From the NCBI GenBank assembly GCA_034509425.1, contig JAVTVJ010000372.1, positions 1,779,274-1,843,273 on the forward strand: a DNA stretch of 64,000 bases. Reading direction: 5' to 3'. Position 1 is the stretch's first letter; every line of letters starts with the position of its first letter. Below, one piece after another: positions 13,801-27,100 of this stretch. The notes beneath the pieces are model-generated. The model was given only the letters and a program-made list of their open reading frames with translations. It did no database searches and was not told where the DNA came from. This stretch comes from Eopsaltria australis (lineage: Eukaryota > Chordata > Aves > Passeriformes > Petroicidae). Made by a program: the position numbers and the translations under genes.

Positions 13801-15529
13801 TGGGGAATGGATACCTAACATTCATGACAGGGTAGCAGCCAGATATTATGAGAATGAGGATTGCATGAGCAGTTCAACAGAAAGAAGATTGCACACTCTG
13901 TTTTTTGTTCTGGACTATCAGTGGACATCACATATACAGAAGAGTGAGGCACACCTACACTTCAGTTCCTATGTGGGACACCTTCTCTTGGAGGTTGGGA
14001 TTTAATTCCTGCCTGGATTCTGCTTATCCCCAGGAATTCACACTCAGGAAGAGGTGTAAACATGACTCAGGCCCAACAAGTCATCTCGCAGCTGCAGAAG
14101 GATGTCTGAATATCCTGCTGTAAAAAGCACTTTGCAATTTCTCGTACCCACTATCTTCCTTCTGAGATGAGGGGGAGGAAGGAAAAGTCACAGCTTCATT
14201 ACAAAAACCAAGTGCCTTCTATTAACAAATTTGTTTTCTTCCACAACTGATAGCAAATCCACCATCTGGCCTGAATTTTGAATAATCATATACTTTCCTC
14301 CCTCTTTAGCATTCTTGCTGCCTCTGTCTCTCCACCTCTGTATACCTCTGTCTCTGCACTCACCCTGCTTGTCATATCTTCTCCAAGATGCACCCAGTGA
14401 AAGTTTCTGAATTACCCTTGAGTGTGTTTTGGCTATTTCCATCATTTTAAGGCCTCCCTTTTCCTTATGAGCCCACCTGGAAAATGGCAATAAAACTTAC
14501 AAGCTTTAGGGGGCTTGTTTTCCAAAGTTCACTGCAGCTCTAGTTGCTTTTAAGAGAGCTTATCACTTTATCAGGCGTAAAGGATTGTTATTATTCTGTA
14601 TGTCCAAATCTAAGCAGTTAAATGAATAAAACAGTTTGGTTTGTGCATTATCTATTCAGGATGGGGTCTATTAAAATACAGGTGACAAAACTCTCAATAA
14701 TTTGAATTGTTTCCAAAGTATCTTACACAACCCAACAGAATATAGTTCATCTTGCTATGTGTAAGCTCCAACTTGGAACAAGGATATTGGAAGTTCAGTT
14801 CAAACAGCTGAAAACCATGAAAATCTCAAAAATTTATACATGGTTATTCATCTAAAGATTTTTGCCTATGACAATTTTGTTCTTTGTTGTCTTAAATACA
14901 GCCTTTTGGTGTTCAATGCAAGTGAATTACTCTTCTAGACCAAAAAATGGTCTCTCTAGACTGAAGGATGGTGGCAGCCTAGAGACAAGCAATCATGATC
15001 TACACTCTTCTAAGAATGCAAACAAAGAAAATTCCCAATTAATGGCATGTGTGCTGCTTTAAAAAGGCATAATTTCTAAAAAGTGAGGAATTTTATGAGC
15101 AAAATTCCTGGAAAATGAAATGTAAGCAGAGAACTTTGAATGAAACTTGGACGTTCTTTTAGAAGAGTTTATTAAATGGCTACAATTTCACAAACAAGAA
15201 AGAACAAACTTTGGCTATAAACCCAACATCGTTTTGTGGAAACTGTGAATATAAAAACAATGTATAACATGAAAACAAAAAAGGCAGGTTTAGTTAGAAG
15301 TAAAAATGAGAAATTATCAACAAAATGAAATAATTAATAAGAGAAACTAAAAGCACGGGAAAATAATTCCCATCTATATGAAAAAGAGCAATAATTTAAA
15401 AAACTTTAATAAATATAAAAATATGCTAGAAGTGATTTAATTCTGACATTAGATAAGGATATTGAATCTGTTAGTAATCGTAGAGAAGGATAAGGTTTCA
15501 GTAAATACTGCCTTGTAGAAAAACAGGTT
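4873..15529. other. Non-coding host DNA, no gene seen
   Basis: Long AT-rich stretch without recognisable exons. The 168-residue open frame at 4946-5452 shows no domain and is interpreted as chance. It includes one probable ancient palindromic repeat (6055-6215, listed separately) and a perfect 10-bp inverted repeat with a 1-nt spacer at 12480-12500. Nothing else could be assigned. Confidence 0.65.
6055..6215. repeat. Probable ancient amniote palindromic repeat
   Basis: The block contains repeated variants of the motif AAGCATGTGCTTAA (about 6084 and again around 6140) and ends with a complementary arrangement near 6190-6212 (GAATCAAGGCC). This resembles the old palindromic, MITE-like repeats seen across birds, turtles and crocodilians. 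The family name is not certain; the identification is from pattern memory only. Confidence 0.4.
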
Positions 15530-16735
15530 CATTTAATCACTTCACATGAAGATGATCAAGATTTTTCCAGTCCTTCAAGTAGCAAGGAGGAATTTAGGCA
15601 AAGTCTGTTAAATACTTTTAAATCAGTAGGCTGGGTAGTTTGAATCCAAGAGCCCTTATTTTCCCGAGGAGTCAGCTGAATCACTGATGTTGCTCTTGAA
15701 TAAATGCTGAAATACTGGTGAGATTCCAGAAGACTAAAAAAAGTACAAATCCTGAGCCAATGTACAAAAAGTTTGAATTAGGCAAGTTACTGGACATCAA
15801 TCCCAGTCAAAAAATGAATAAGCTGATAAAGCAATAAATTCATATGGTTAAGATGGGCTGAGTGTTCCCTAAAGTAACCAGTCATGGGGTACACTTCTAC
15901 CCCTAGTCTCAGCTCTCAAGGACCGGCTGAAGTTTGACCACATGTGATGTAAAATATTCCTAAAATACCGGCAGAAGAAAGTTGTGAATGACAGATGTAA
16001 AAAACAGTTGAAGAACTTATAATGATACACGAAATTAGCTGACTTCTTTAGCCAGGTGAGACAATTTCAAGTAACCAGGTACTGAAGCCATATTTCTGCA
16101 GCAGTTCTCAAAAGAATCTTTTGAGATAAGCAGCAGAGCAGAAGTTCCTAATGGAATTCTGAAAAAATATGAACCTTTTGTTGTGTAAACTGAGTAGCAA
16201 ATATGAGCAGGGTGATGATTTTGCCTCTATGTGTTATATTGATGAGATTGATACTAGAATATTGCATACACATCTGGTGTCCACATTTAGGGGGGAAAAA
16301 AAGGCTGAAAAATCAAAAAGTATGCAGAAAGGACCTTAAAAATCATTTCAGGACGGAGAAAATGCCTTACAGTGGGGCACTGGAAATCCTCAATCTATTT
16401 AGATTATAGCAGATTTAAGGGTGGCTTGAATATGTATGTACATACATTCATTAGAAAAAAACTCTGAACACTTAAAGGACTTTTAAACCGAAGCAAAAAG
16501 ACCTAAAGAAAATCAGTAGATACAGGCTAAAACCAGACAAGTTTAGTTTGGAAATAAGGCACATTTTTCAGCAGTGAGGGAGATTAGTCAGAAAAAGAAT
16601 CTAAAAGGGAAAGTAGTGAATCCTCCTTCTCTTCATAATAATATTGGCTGAGATTCAGAATGATGTGCTTCAGCCAAAAAAAAGCTATTATTTAGTCAGA
16701 GATTTTTGCTCAACTTAACATATTAAATGGTCCAA
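15530..16735 (+). mobile_element. CR1 LINE fragment (old, degraded)
   Basis: The plus strand resembles the 3' half of a chicken-repeat-1 non-LTR retrotransposon. Around 15720 there is text like the reverse-transcriptase part (GAGATTCCAGAAGACT). At about 16275-16410 come TCTGGTGTCCACATTT, AATGCCTTACAGTG and CTCAATCTATTTAG, and at 16540-16580 GGAAATAAGGCACA. These are in the order expected for CR1. The copy is riddled with substitutions and indels, so no frame is intact. Boundaries are approximate. Confidence 0.75.
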
Positions 16736-19700
16736 TTATTTCTTCTGCACTTAAATGCTTTATGTAGGATACAAGTAATTCAACTTTAGTTGCCTACAGT
16801 ATAGATATCTGAACCTCAGGTAGCCTGTGCAGGATTGCTTTAGAATCAAAAGACATTAAGAGAGCTGGATTTATCTCACCCATTTTAGAAACCTGCATAA
16901 GCATGTGATTAATCCTGAGAGGTTCCTCTTTCTCTCTACTACAATAGAGATGTTATAAAGGGAACAAAAAGAGATTCCCTATAAAGGGAATTTGAGAAAC
17001 TAGCTCTGATTAGATTTCCACTGAAAAATCATGCATTTAGTCAGGTGAATCAGTTTTGTGTCTGAATGAGGCATTCTGATGATTCCTGAGCAATGCATCT
17101 AGTTCAACATGAAAGGCAGTGCGTGGGTTTCTGCTTGGATTAGGTGAGGTAGAGGTTTATGATATTTCTTGTGTGCCTAACATGTAGCTTTTTACATACA
17201 TTTATTTAGATTTTGTCTTCCTTTTTTTTTTTCCAGCATGAGATGTAATTTAAAGCCTAACAATAAAAAAACTGTGCTTTCCCTACATCTCAAAAATAGA
17301 TTTTCAAAAGGGAAATAAAGAGGAGTTGAATGTCTGTATTTGCTAAAGGCCCGACATCTCATTGCCACCCAGTAATCCAGCCCCAGCAGGAGGACACAGA
17401 ACAAAATGATCTCCAGTGTGAAATAAGGACTTACTGTCATTCTAAATTTTGGATGTTTTCCTGTTTTCTTTGAACTCTACATTAAAACAAGGTAGAATAA
17501 ATATTTCCAACAACAGAAGAAAACTTGAGAACAAAATAACTCAGAACTCTTCCTGGACAACAAGCCTCAGTCACTGGGGGCAGGCACACGAACACACACA
17601 GAGTTAAAGGGCTTGTGAAGACTGAAGGGGTTTGTGTTTGGAAATAAGAAAAATCTCCCACACCAGTCCTGGTCAAATTTTTACACAAACAACCTGGCTT
17701 AGAGGCAAGGGAAGATTTGCCTCAGGAAGGACTAGAGGGTTGGATTCAATGTACTGTTCATTAGGGCTATTTTCCTTTTCTTTATGAGCCACATGGGAAT
17801 CTATCTCCCTGTTTCAACTGACATGAACCATTTTGTTCCAACATTTTTTTTACTGTTCTAGCCTGTACACTTTATTGATGTTGATTATAATTTGGTTGCT
17901 CACCAACTTCTATTGAAACAAAAAGCTACAGTCCAAACCCATTTCTGCAGTGATTTAAGAACAGCTAACATGTACAAGGCTTGGACCAAACTTTCTCATT
18001 AAATGGTTATTACTGAATTTTTTGTTTTTGCTAAGAAACCTTTTAATACCAAAGCACATTTAACTTACATATATTTTAAAGCATATAACACTTCTTCTAG
18101 ATAGACTATTAACTTAAATGAGAACAATATACAAGCAATGAAAATTATTAAAGCCTTAGAAGAGGCACTTGTGGGGTATCTGAAGAGTAAGATTCAGCTT
18201 GGATATTATACCTTAACCATGTGCAATAATTAATGTAATATATATATATGTAACTTGGAGAATCTATTTGGCTTACTTAAAATAATGAAAATATTAATGC
18301 ACTGAAAACACAAATAAACTTTTCTCCCTAAAAATCACTTCATTTGTCATCTTTTTTGCTGTGAGACAACTGGGGGAAAAAATCACATGTTGTTTTTTAG
18401 ATGGTATTTTTCAGATTGCTCAGAGTAAAATTGTAAAATGAATGAAATTTATTGGAAATTGACCAGTTAAATATTTAATTAATGAGCTAACACACACTTT
18501 AACATCTATCAAAGTTCAAAATACATTCCTATGTGCTGCCATTTGTTTCTGCTTATATAGATCAAAAAAGGTATAAAATATTATGCCAAACTCTAAAACC
18601 ATAATTGCAGTCTTACTGAGCAGACACAATTTTTCACATATATTTTCTTTGCCCTTGAAAGAGACATGTAGCAGAGAATGGACAGAGCACTGCCTAAATC
18701 AGTGTATTGCTAGAGGATGGCTTCACAGTACAAGATGAAACATGACTTACGATCCTATCTAGAACAGATGTGAACTGTAGACTATCCATGGTCAAGGAGA
18801 AAATTTTCATCTGGAGCAACTGTTTCTACCAAATTGTCAACAATGGGACATCTCTGGAGGTTTCTCATAAATATGTGGCACTCCCTACTGAATCATGATC
18901 AGACTTAAGAATATTTTTCTTTTCTGAAATCCAGTTCCAACTTTAAAATGCTGCCATGGTAGTGCCCCAGAGAAAACCCAAGCTCTGGAATGTGATTGTC
19001 AATATGCTTAAACTGTTAACACACCTTTGGTCTATGCCAGCTACCATTTCCCCAGATGGCAGCTGAGCCCAGTTCAAGGTGAGTATATAAATCCCAATAG
19101 ATTCTTTGGATATGGCTAATTTGTGTTACAGGGAAAGGGATTAGATGCATGGATGTGATCCATGCTATGCCATTGGCCCTCAGGTCCAGAAATCAGGCTC
19201 TGAACCATTTTCCTGACAGCACAGGTTTAGTCTTTGTGTACAAGAAATAATATAGCAATATGGAAATCCTGAACTCTGCCCTTAGGAGGATGTGGGAAAT
19301 CCTAAGAATATCTCTGGAAAAGATGAGGGACTACAAAGCTTGCCAGTCAAAAGAATGAGGGTACCTACAAAGAGCTGTTGCTGAGCAAAGACACAGAGCA
19401 ATGCCAGCTGTTAGCAGAGGGTGCTACTGAAGGCTGTGGTGAGGACAGCAGGATGGAAGGGTTGAATGGGTGGTAGGAAGAGCCAGATGTTGGAGCTTTG
19501 TGGCAATGTTCCTATGGTCTTTCTGATTATTTTCTGATCTCCTTGTTGGAAAGTTCACTGGCCCAGAATGACTCACATCCATAGTGTTCCTACCTTGAAA
19601 TGGTTGTATTGCATGTAACAAAAAGCCCACCTAGACCCAAAGACAAATACAAAAAGCAAGTGCCAAGATAAGAGCATAATAACAGGGTAAGTGGCTAGTA

Positions 19701-20799
19701 GAACTGCATTACCCCCAGCTGCTCATAATTTAGGGGCTTTCTGAGCTCAGCAGATTTTTCTTGCTTGAATTTGCCTGTTTCTTCTCTTAAATTTTGGTAT
19801 ACACAGCATCCTATGCCACTTAACTGCACCCAAGTAAGTGAATTTCCTGCCTGGCTTTACATCTTCCTTGTAACTCCTGCTGAACAATTAAGCCTTGCAG
19901 CCTCCTCAGCATCACTCTAGGCTGGACCAACTTCTCCATGACTGCCCCCTACTCATTGCTTTATGGGACCTGGCAGTCCCCGTTTCTTCAACCTTCAGAA
20001 AGAAGTTTATCCATACCCCTGCCTTTGCCTAAACTTTTTTCAGTCCTGCTGTTATATTTGAATGATTGCAGCACTGTGCACAACTATTCCAATTTTTGTG
20101 AATTTATAGAGTAGCACACCAAGCTATCTTCTTAAAATTCCCTATTCCATTCCTAATTTCTAACAACTGGCCTATGCTTTTGTGCACTCCTGGTAATGTG
20201 AACTGATTGTGTCCACACACTGCAGCCCTTGGAGCAAAGCCTGGCTTAGTATTTGCCCCATGGATTTGGCACAAACCTATGCACTGACCTCACACGATCT
20301 GTGCAAAGTTTGTCTATTGCACTCTTCCCACTGGAAACTCACAGCTGTGGCTGCCCTGCCCCATCCCTGTCAGCAGCTCGGGATATTCTCACAGTCCTTT
20401 TCTTTCCTCTCATATCCTTTCTCACCTCAGCCCAGGGTAGCCTGAGCTACCCAGCCACAAGGGCTAGATCTCCTCCTGCCCCCAAGTGGCCTAACTTTAG
20501 GACTGAAATTTTGGTACTCTTTAAGAGGGCGTGCCATTTCTGCTTGCCCTAGATGGGAAGAGTGCCTGCTTTGCCATCTGTCGTATTTATTATTTTCTTC
20601 ACAGTGACAAACACGGATGTAGATTATGGGCAGAAGGATACAGTGTGAGGAAAAAAGTGTGCAAGTCCAATGGGTTGAATATAAGTTCTAAAACCAAGTT
20701 CTGTGTATAGATGTTGGATGTTTGACTGATTCACTGCATCAGTCCTCAGACTACCTAAAAAATGAACCATAGGTTGTTCAAGAAGACACCTAATTTCTC
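16736..20799. other. Non-coding host DNA, no gene seen
   Basis: AT-rich, no recognised exon or repeat family. A short (TA)n tract lies at about 18233-18249 and a T-run near 17222-17233. Short open frames lack domain character. Confidence 0.65.
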
Positions 20800-21150
20800 A
20801 GCTCCAGAATGGCTCCTGAAGGTGATCCAATGCATGGCATAGACAGCCTGGGGGACAGGGCTGCGGTGTGAAGCAATTAAAAAGTTGCTGCAAAGAGGAA
20901 CAGAATAGTCTGTTCTCCAGATCCCCTGACAAGAGGAAGAAAAACAGTATGTTTAAATTGCAGGAAGGGACAATTAGGTTAGACAGTGGAAAGAACTTTC
21001 TGACGGTGAGAAGAGTTAAGCTCTGGAATAGCTCGCCTGGCAACTGGTGCTGTTTTTCTTGCTGACAGGTTGTAAGAACAGGTTAGACAAACATGCCAGG
21101 AATGGTTTAGGTCTACTTGATCTTTTCTTGGGTCAAATGGAGAGATAAGA
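20800..21150 (+). mobile_element. CR1 LINE 3' fragment
   Basis: The order of motifs follows the CR1 3' region: a segment near 20870-20930, then GGGACAATTAGGTTAGACAG, GAACTTTCTGACGGTGAG and a tail resembling the usual CTGGTCTA...GATGATC CR1 end. The copy is diverged and lacks the terminal short-repeat tail that marks younger CR1 copies. Non-coding now. Confidence 0.65.
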
Positions 21151-24100
21151 TCACTTCTTCTGTTCTTCCCAGACTCACCTGTTACAATATTATCATTTTT
21201 CATCCCAGATTTCTAAAGATAAAAATGGATTCTTTTTCCATGTTTTTCACTACTGCAAAGAGTAGCTTGTTATATATATATAAAAATTCTGACAGACACA
21301 AAAACCACATTCTGTGTTTGTAGAAGTCAGAAACCCCCCAGTTCAATAAAGGATCTCTGTCCAGTTCTGCCAGTTTTGCTTCATGTGCAGAAACTAAATA
21401 TGACACATTTTGTTTAATAATGCAATATTTACTCATTAAATATATTTACCCCCTTCTTTGGAAGTCTTTGCCTTTTATCTGCTGATTATTTCACAAGCTG
21501 AAAAGTAAAATGAGTGTTATGCCGGAAATCTCTTTTTAGAAGTTGCAAATAGAAACCACTTTAGAATATCTCTGGTTAGAGTTCATATTTGTTTGGCTTT
21601 GATTACAAAATTACAGATATCTGCTTAAAGTATTACAGCCAAATACTGGCCCAGGAGGGATTATATTCCCAGTTTCGAGATTAATACATTGTACAGCCCC
21701 TGGTCAGGAAATTTAAAATCATTCTAAATAGTGGCCACTGGCTGTTTCATGTGACAGCCTAAATAATTAAAAAGGTCTGTTTCAATCCCATACCCATTGA
21801 GTACATTTTTGTAATGTTTTGCTGCCTAGAAATGGTCTCTGCACCAAAATGTAGCACTAAAATGAGAATTTATCCTGTATCAGCTAGGAATAGGTAAGCT
21901 AGGAGAACTTTACCCCATTCAGAGATCATTGCTGGAACTTATTTCTTTGGCTTCTGTCCAAACAATCCACACTCAATATTTTCCTCAGTTCTTTGTTGAC
22001 TGCTTGTAACCTATGTGGAAATCCTTACATTCCTGGTTGGAAATCACCAACATTACATTGCCTGAACTTACAGGCTTCATTTCTGGCTTTAAGAGAAGCC
22101 TTGTATTGGAAGATTGGTTAAGCATTTCCCCATCTCTATAGACACCTACTGGGGTATAAGTAGTCATTCCCAGAACTGTTTCTCTGATGTCACCTTCTCC
22201 ATAAATACCCAGGTCTTTGCAGTTGATGTGTTTAAGCCATGAGCATGCTCTACATGCCACAAACTGCTTGGAGGTTGTGCTCAGACTACAGTCAAAGGCT
22301 TCACAGTTTATGTTCAAGCTTTTCTAGCAAACTCTATCTCACTAGTCAAGTGTACTCCTCTAGGCCTGTGCAAAGCATCTCTGTCAGCTACCAAAATCTG
22401 AAGAGACAACTTGTTTTGAACATGAGAGGTGATTATGGGATATACACCTGCCTGAACAGGATGCTTAGCTGAGACACCATGATAAAATTGTTCTTCTTGG
22501 ACCCAGGATGTGCAGATTTAATCTTAAATTCTAAACTGTCAGCTGGATGCTTTTTCTGCAGGGAAATCATATGTTAAACATGTGCCTGAGCTTAAAAAAT
22601 AGGATCAGGAGAAAGCTGATGGGGCAGAGAGATCGCTATGGGACAGTTACATCTTAAAAAGGGTGTTTCTATGTGTCTCTGCCTAAGTCTCTGCTTATGG
22701 AACAAAAATCGATCCTCTTTCTATTTATGGAAGATCTATCAGGTGCTTCAGGCATGTGTCCTTTTGGAGTGCTGCAAATCACCTCAGGAAACAGTGCTTT
22801 CCTTGCTCAAAGAAATGTGAAAATAAAAACTGTCCATGTTATAAACATAATGAATTAACAAAAATAGTTTTCAGGATCTATGAAACACTATTATGAAGGA
22901 CTGAATTATTCTTGTTGACTAAGGCTCATTTTCTGGGAAAATTTGCTGAGACTACAGAAAACACTAAGTAACTCTCCACTGACATCCTCTGTCAGTATTA
23001 ATGTAATGGCAAAGGGGCTGTTAATAGCCCAGACATGTAGAGCACTCCTGGTTTTTTGAAAGAATAGCTAGATATTGATACTATATATTAAATACATTTA
23101 TTTCTAAAAATATTGCAAAATCCTTCATGCGGAAATTGCATTAAAAATATGCACACTCTGGATGTAATACCATGGTGGTAGGGGAGGTGGGGGTCTCTTT
23201 TTTTTTGAAGCAGCAATAACACTTATGAACTTTGTATTTCCCATTTTTTTTCTCCATACAAAGTTTTTTTTCCAGAGGCAGGAATGTGGTGTTTTCTAGT
23301 TCAGAGAGGATATGTTGTGACATTGCCAATGTCTTGACTTTTTTTTCCCTTTCCTTCCTCTTTAGGCTCTTTAGAGTTAGATACACAGAAGATAACAGTC
23401 CTATGGTTTATCTATAGTCCAGAGACGTAAAAACAATGAGGCAAGGTGAGTGAAACTTCCTGCTGATGACAATGTACCATAAAGAGAAAGAAGCAAAAAA
23501 AGAAGGGAAGGTGACACAAAAGAATTACTGTCATATTTGAATCATCTGTGTGATTGCCTTTCATATTTAAAAAGTTTCTAAAGATTTGTGTGACTAAAAA
23601 AGCAAAGGATATCCTGAAGAATACCGAGGAATTTCCACTTACTGTAGTTCACATGGATACCAGCTCCACACAAGAGTGAGATGTACAGGCCAGAATGACA
23701 GTGTTGGATATCCAGGAAAAGAAAGTAAGCCAGAGTGGACATCACCATATTGCACAACTCAGTGGTGCCAAAGAAAAGGTAACAAAGAAGACATCAGGTG
23801 TGTGTTGGCTAGAGTGCAAAGAAGTGGGCCTCCTGAAACAACAAAATGCACTTGCATTCAACTCCTGCCTTCAAAACTCACCACACATTTTAGGAGGATT
23901 TCAGAAGGATTAGGAAGACATTTTAGGGGAACATTAATTTGAACATATAAAAGTAGCATTGCTCTTATACAAAGCAATGGAATAGTAGCACAAGAGATAA
24001 ACAGTAAAACTAAAAGTGGTGCATGTCTGTAGTTAGCAACAGATAAATGCAATAGCTGGCTACAACGTACTATACATCTTCAGAAACCCTAAAAATGCAT

Positions 24101-27100
24101 GGAGCTATGTTAGGGGAAACACTTTGTCAGATCAGTGTGGAAGACAAAATCTGAGGGTGAAACATTTGGCTGAGCTGTAGGATAGTATAAGTAACCAGAG
24201 CAAAGAACAAACTGTGCTGGACGCTTGCAGATCATTGGGACTGGTAAGGAAAAGAAATCACTACTTTTTCTACACCTTCTGAGGACACTGCAGAAGTTAG
24301 TGCAGCATCTTTCACAGGAAGATGTTTTGCCTGTGCAATGTACTTTAGCTGTACACCTCACTGAAACACCAAGGAGGAAGAATATGTTAGGTGGCAAACT
24401 GAGCTGACACTAAAACAGCAATGGCTTATGAAGAGGAAAAAGCACTGTTCCAGTAGGAAAATCAGTCAGAAAAACCACACTGGCTGAGACTCGATTCCAA
24501 TCTGAACAGAAAAATCTATCTCACAAATGCTCATTTCAACTTTAAATATCATTATTTTTGTCACAGTCACTCTTGATTACTATCAATGTATAGTCCTGTG
24601 AAAAGACATTATGTTATTCAACATCTTCAGGTCAGTGCCATAAGCCAATACACCATGTCAACATCCTGGTTCTTACACACTAGCTAAAAAGTGTCAATCA
24701 TTATTTGCCTGATATTTTAAGCTGCAGTCACCCAACCTGAGAGCTGAACATGGCCACCTTTAATTTCAAGTTGTCACCTAGACTTTTTGTATTACAGTAG
24801 ACACTATTTGAGTATTTCCCATGAGAACCACTGGGGAAGTATCTGCACACGACAACTGGAACAAGGAACAGAATGACTGGCAAAGCAGAGCAGTGAAGCA
24901 GTCCCATTAATGGACAAAGAGGATTAAAAAAAGGTTGGATTTACCTATTGTCTATGATAACAACCTATGGTCACTCCCCTTTTCCTGTGCATCGGCTGTT
25001 TTACCACACACCTTTCCACCAAGCAGCGGAGTAAACAAAAACTGGTCATGCTGGCTGACATTGATAAAATCAAGTTCACAGGCAGATATTTCAAACCCTT
25101 TGTTAGGAAGGTCATAAACTACATATGCTGTTTGATTAGGATATGATGAAAAGAATTTATTAGCAGATGTGTATTCAGCTCCACTGTTTTACTGGCAGCT
25201 TTATGAGATTCTCTCCTAGGCTGACAGGTGCGGCTTGCCAGCTGCCTTGTACAGCAAACAGGGGATGGAGACCATGCCATGTGCAATGATTTAATCAATT
25301 ACCATCAACTCCTGGAAAATAAACAAGGTTTTGTACATTTCTTTCAGTCCCATGTATATCAATTGAAACCAAATATTACAAATGACACTGAAAGAGAGTA
25401 TCGTTGATCAGAGGAAACTTAAATTTAATGGGACACAGCCATGTAATACAGAAATATAATAAAGCACAGTCATGTAATACATAAATATTTGGTTAAAAGA
25501 TAGCAGAATTTTGTTAAACTTGGCAATGGGAAGTCTTTTGAAGTCTCATTTGTCAGTTTCCATTCGTGGGACAGTCAAATCTAGTCATTTGGGTCACAGC
25601 TGGCAAAAGAAAGACGATCCTCTTGGTTTATTGTTCTGATAGAAAATTGTCACAACAAATTGAAAACACAGAGCAAATAAAAGAGGGCAAATGGGGAACT
25701 TGTGTGGTTACATGTTTTTAACTGTTGCGTCTGGCTGTACTTTGTTTAATAGGGGTTTCAGAATTCAAGATGTCTATATCCTGGGACTCATTACTATTGT
25801 TTAAAATTTCTGTACCACTAGTTTACAATTAAAAGTTCTTTCTCAATTCAGTTCTCATATCCCATGTTTTCCAGTGTTCTAAATATGTGTAACCTGAACT
25901 AATATTTTTATAATATTTTGATTAGCTGCCTTGAAACATTTTTATTTCAAATATTTGCATGTCAAAGTACAGATATGGAAGACTTTTTTCCACAGCCAAA
26001 TGAGAATGTTCATACAATGTAAAGAAAAAGTAATATTGCTAAACTGAATCAAGGACTTTTTACAGAAGATCTTTAACTTTGTTTTCTGCATGTTCATGAC
26101 AAAGAATTGTCATTATTACACTGTAAGCAAGGACAAGTCAAGATGTAAAGCAGTTTAAAAAATTGTCAAACTGATTGCACAAATAATTATAGCAGTGGTC
26201 TGTCAAAAATTATGAAAATTGAAGCCATGGAGTACATTTTGAAAAAAGTGGATTTGTCTTTGAAGTATCAGTACATTCGAATTCTTTCTCTCAATCTATG
26301 CATATATTCAGATTTTAGTAGATTTTTTGTTCTGGTTTCAAGTCAAGCTCTTGCACAGAATTAGAGGTGCTGGAGAAAGACAGCACCAGTAACAGAAGAC
26401 TTTATTCTCTGTTTTCTTCATTATAATAATTTCTCTGAATGAGATTACTTTTGTTCTTTTATATTTTAATGGTTTGAGAGAGTTGAGTTTCTAGTAGTGA
26501 CAGTCAGGGGATCCAAAACCGTGGTAATAACTGGGGGCCATTTAGGCAGAAATATGATATTTTATAATGGATTATGAGGTACTGATTTGCTTTCATTCAG
26601 TCCTTTTCATGTCCCTTGGTATATTTTCTTGCTGAAGCACAGACTGCTGCTCAGTCTTTTCAAGATTTTGTGTACCATCAAGAGCATGTGCTGTGCAACT
26701 GACTAGAAAATAGAGTTTAATACATACCCATCCTTGCAATCAGCTTCTGGGGATGCCTCAGAGAATTTGCCTTGAGCAGCTAGTAGGCAGTAACTAAGTC
26801 TAGACTTTTCCATTCAAACATCCTCACCATACACATACATCACACATATATCACTGTATTTCTAGTCTAAAGTTTGCCTTAGGGCATGTATGTATGGAAA
26901 CACTCCTAGCATCCTTCCCATGGAGAGGCTTTCTGTCTTCTCCCAAGCAACACAACAGCCTCTCCATCAGCTTGGGATGGAGGCCATGTAAGAATGGGTT
27001 CCTCTCAGAGTCTCTGTAGAGAATCTATACTAGTAAAATAAATTATATTGTGACCCTGAAGCCAACTTGGCATGATATGGTTATCTGCACCTCCAAAATC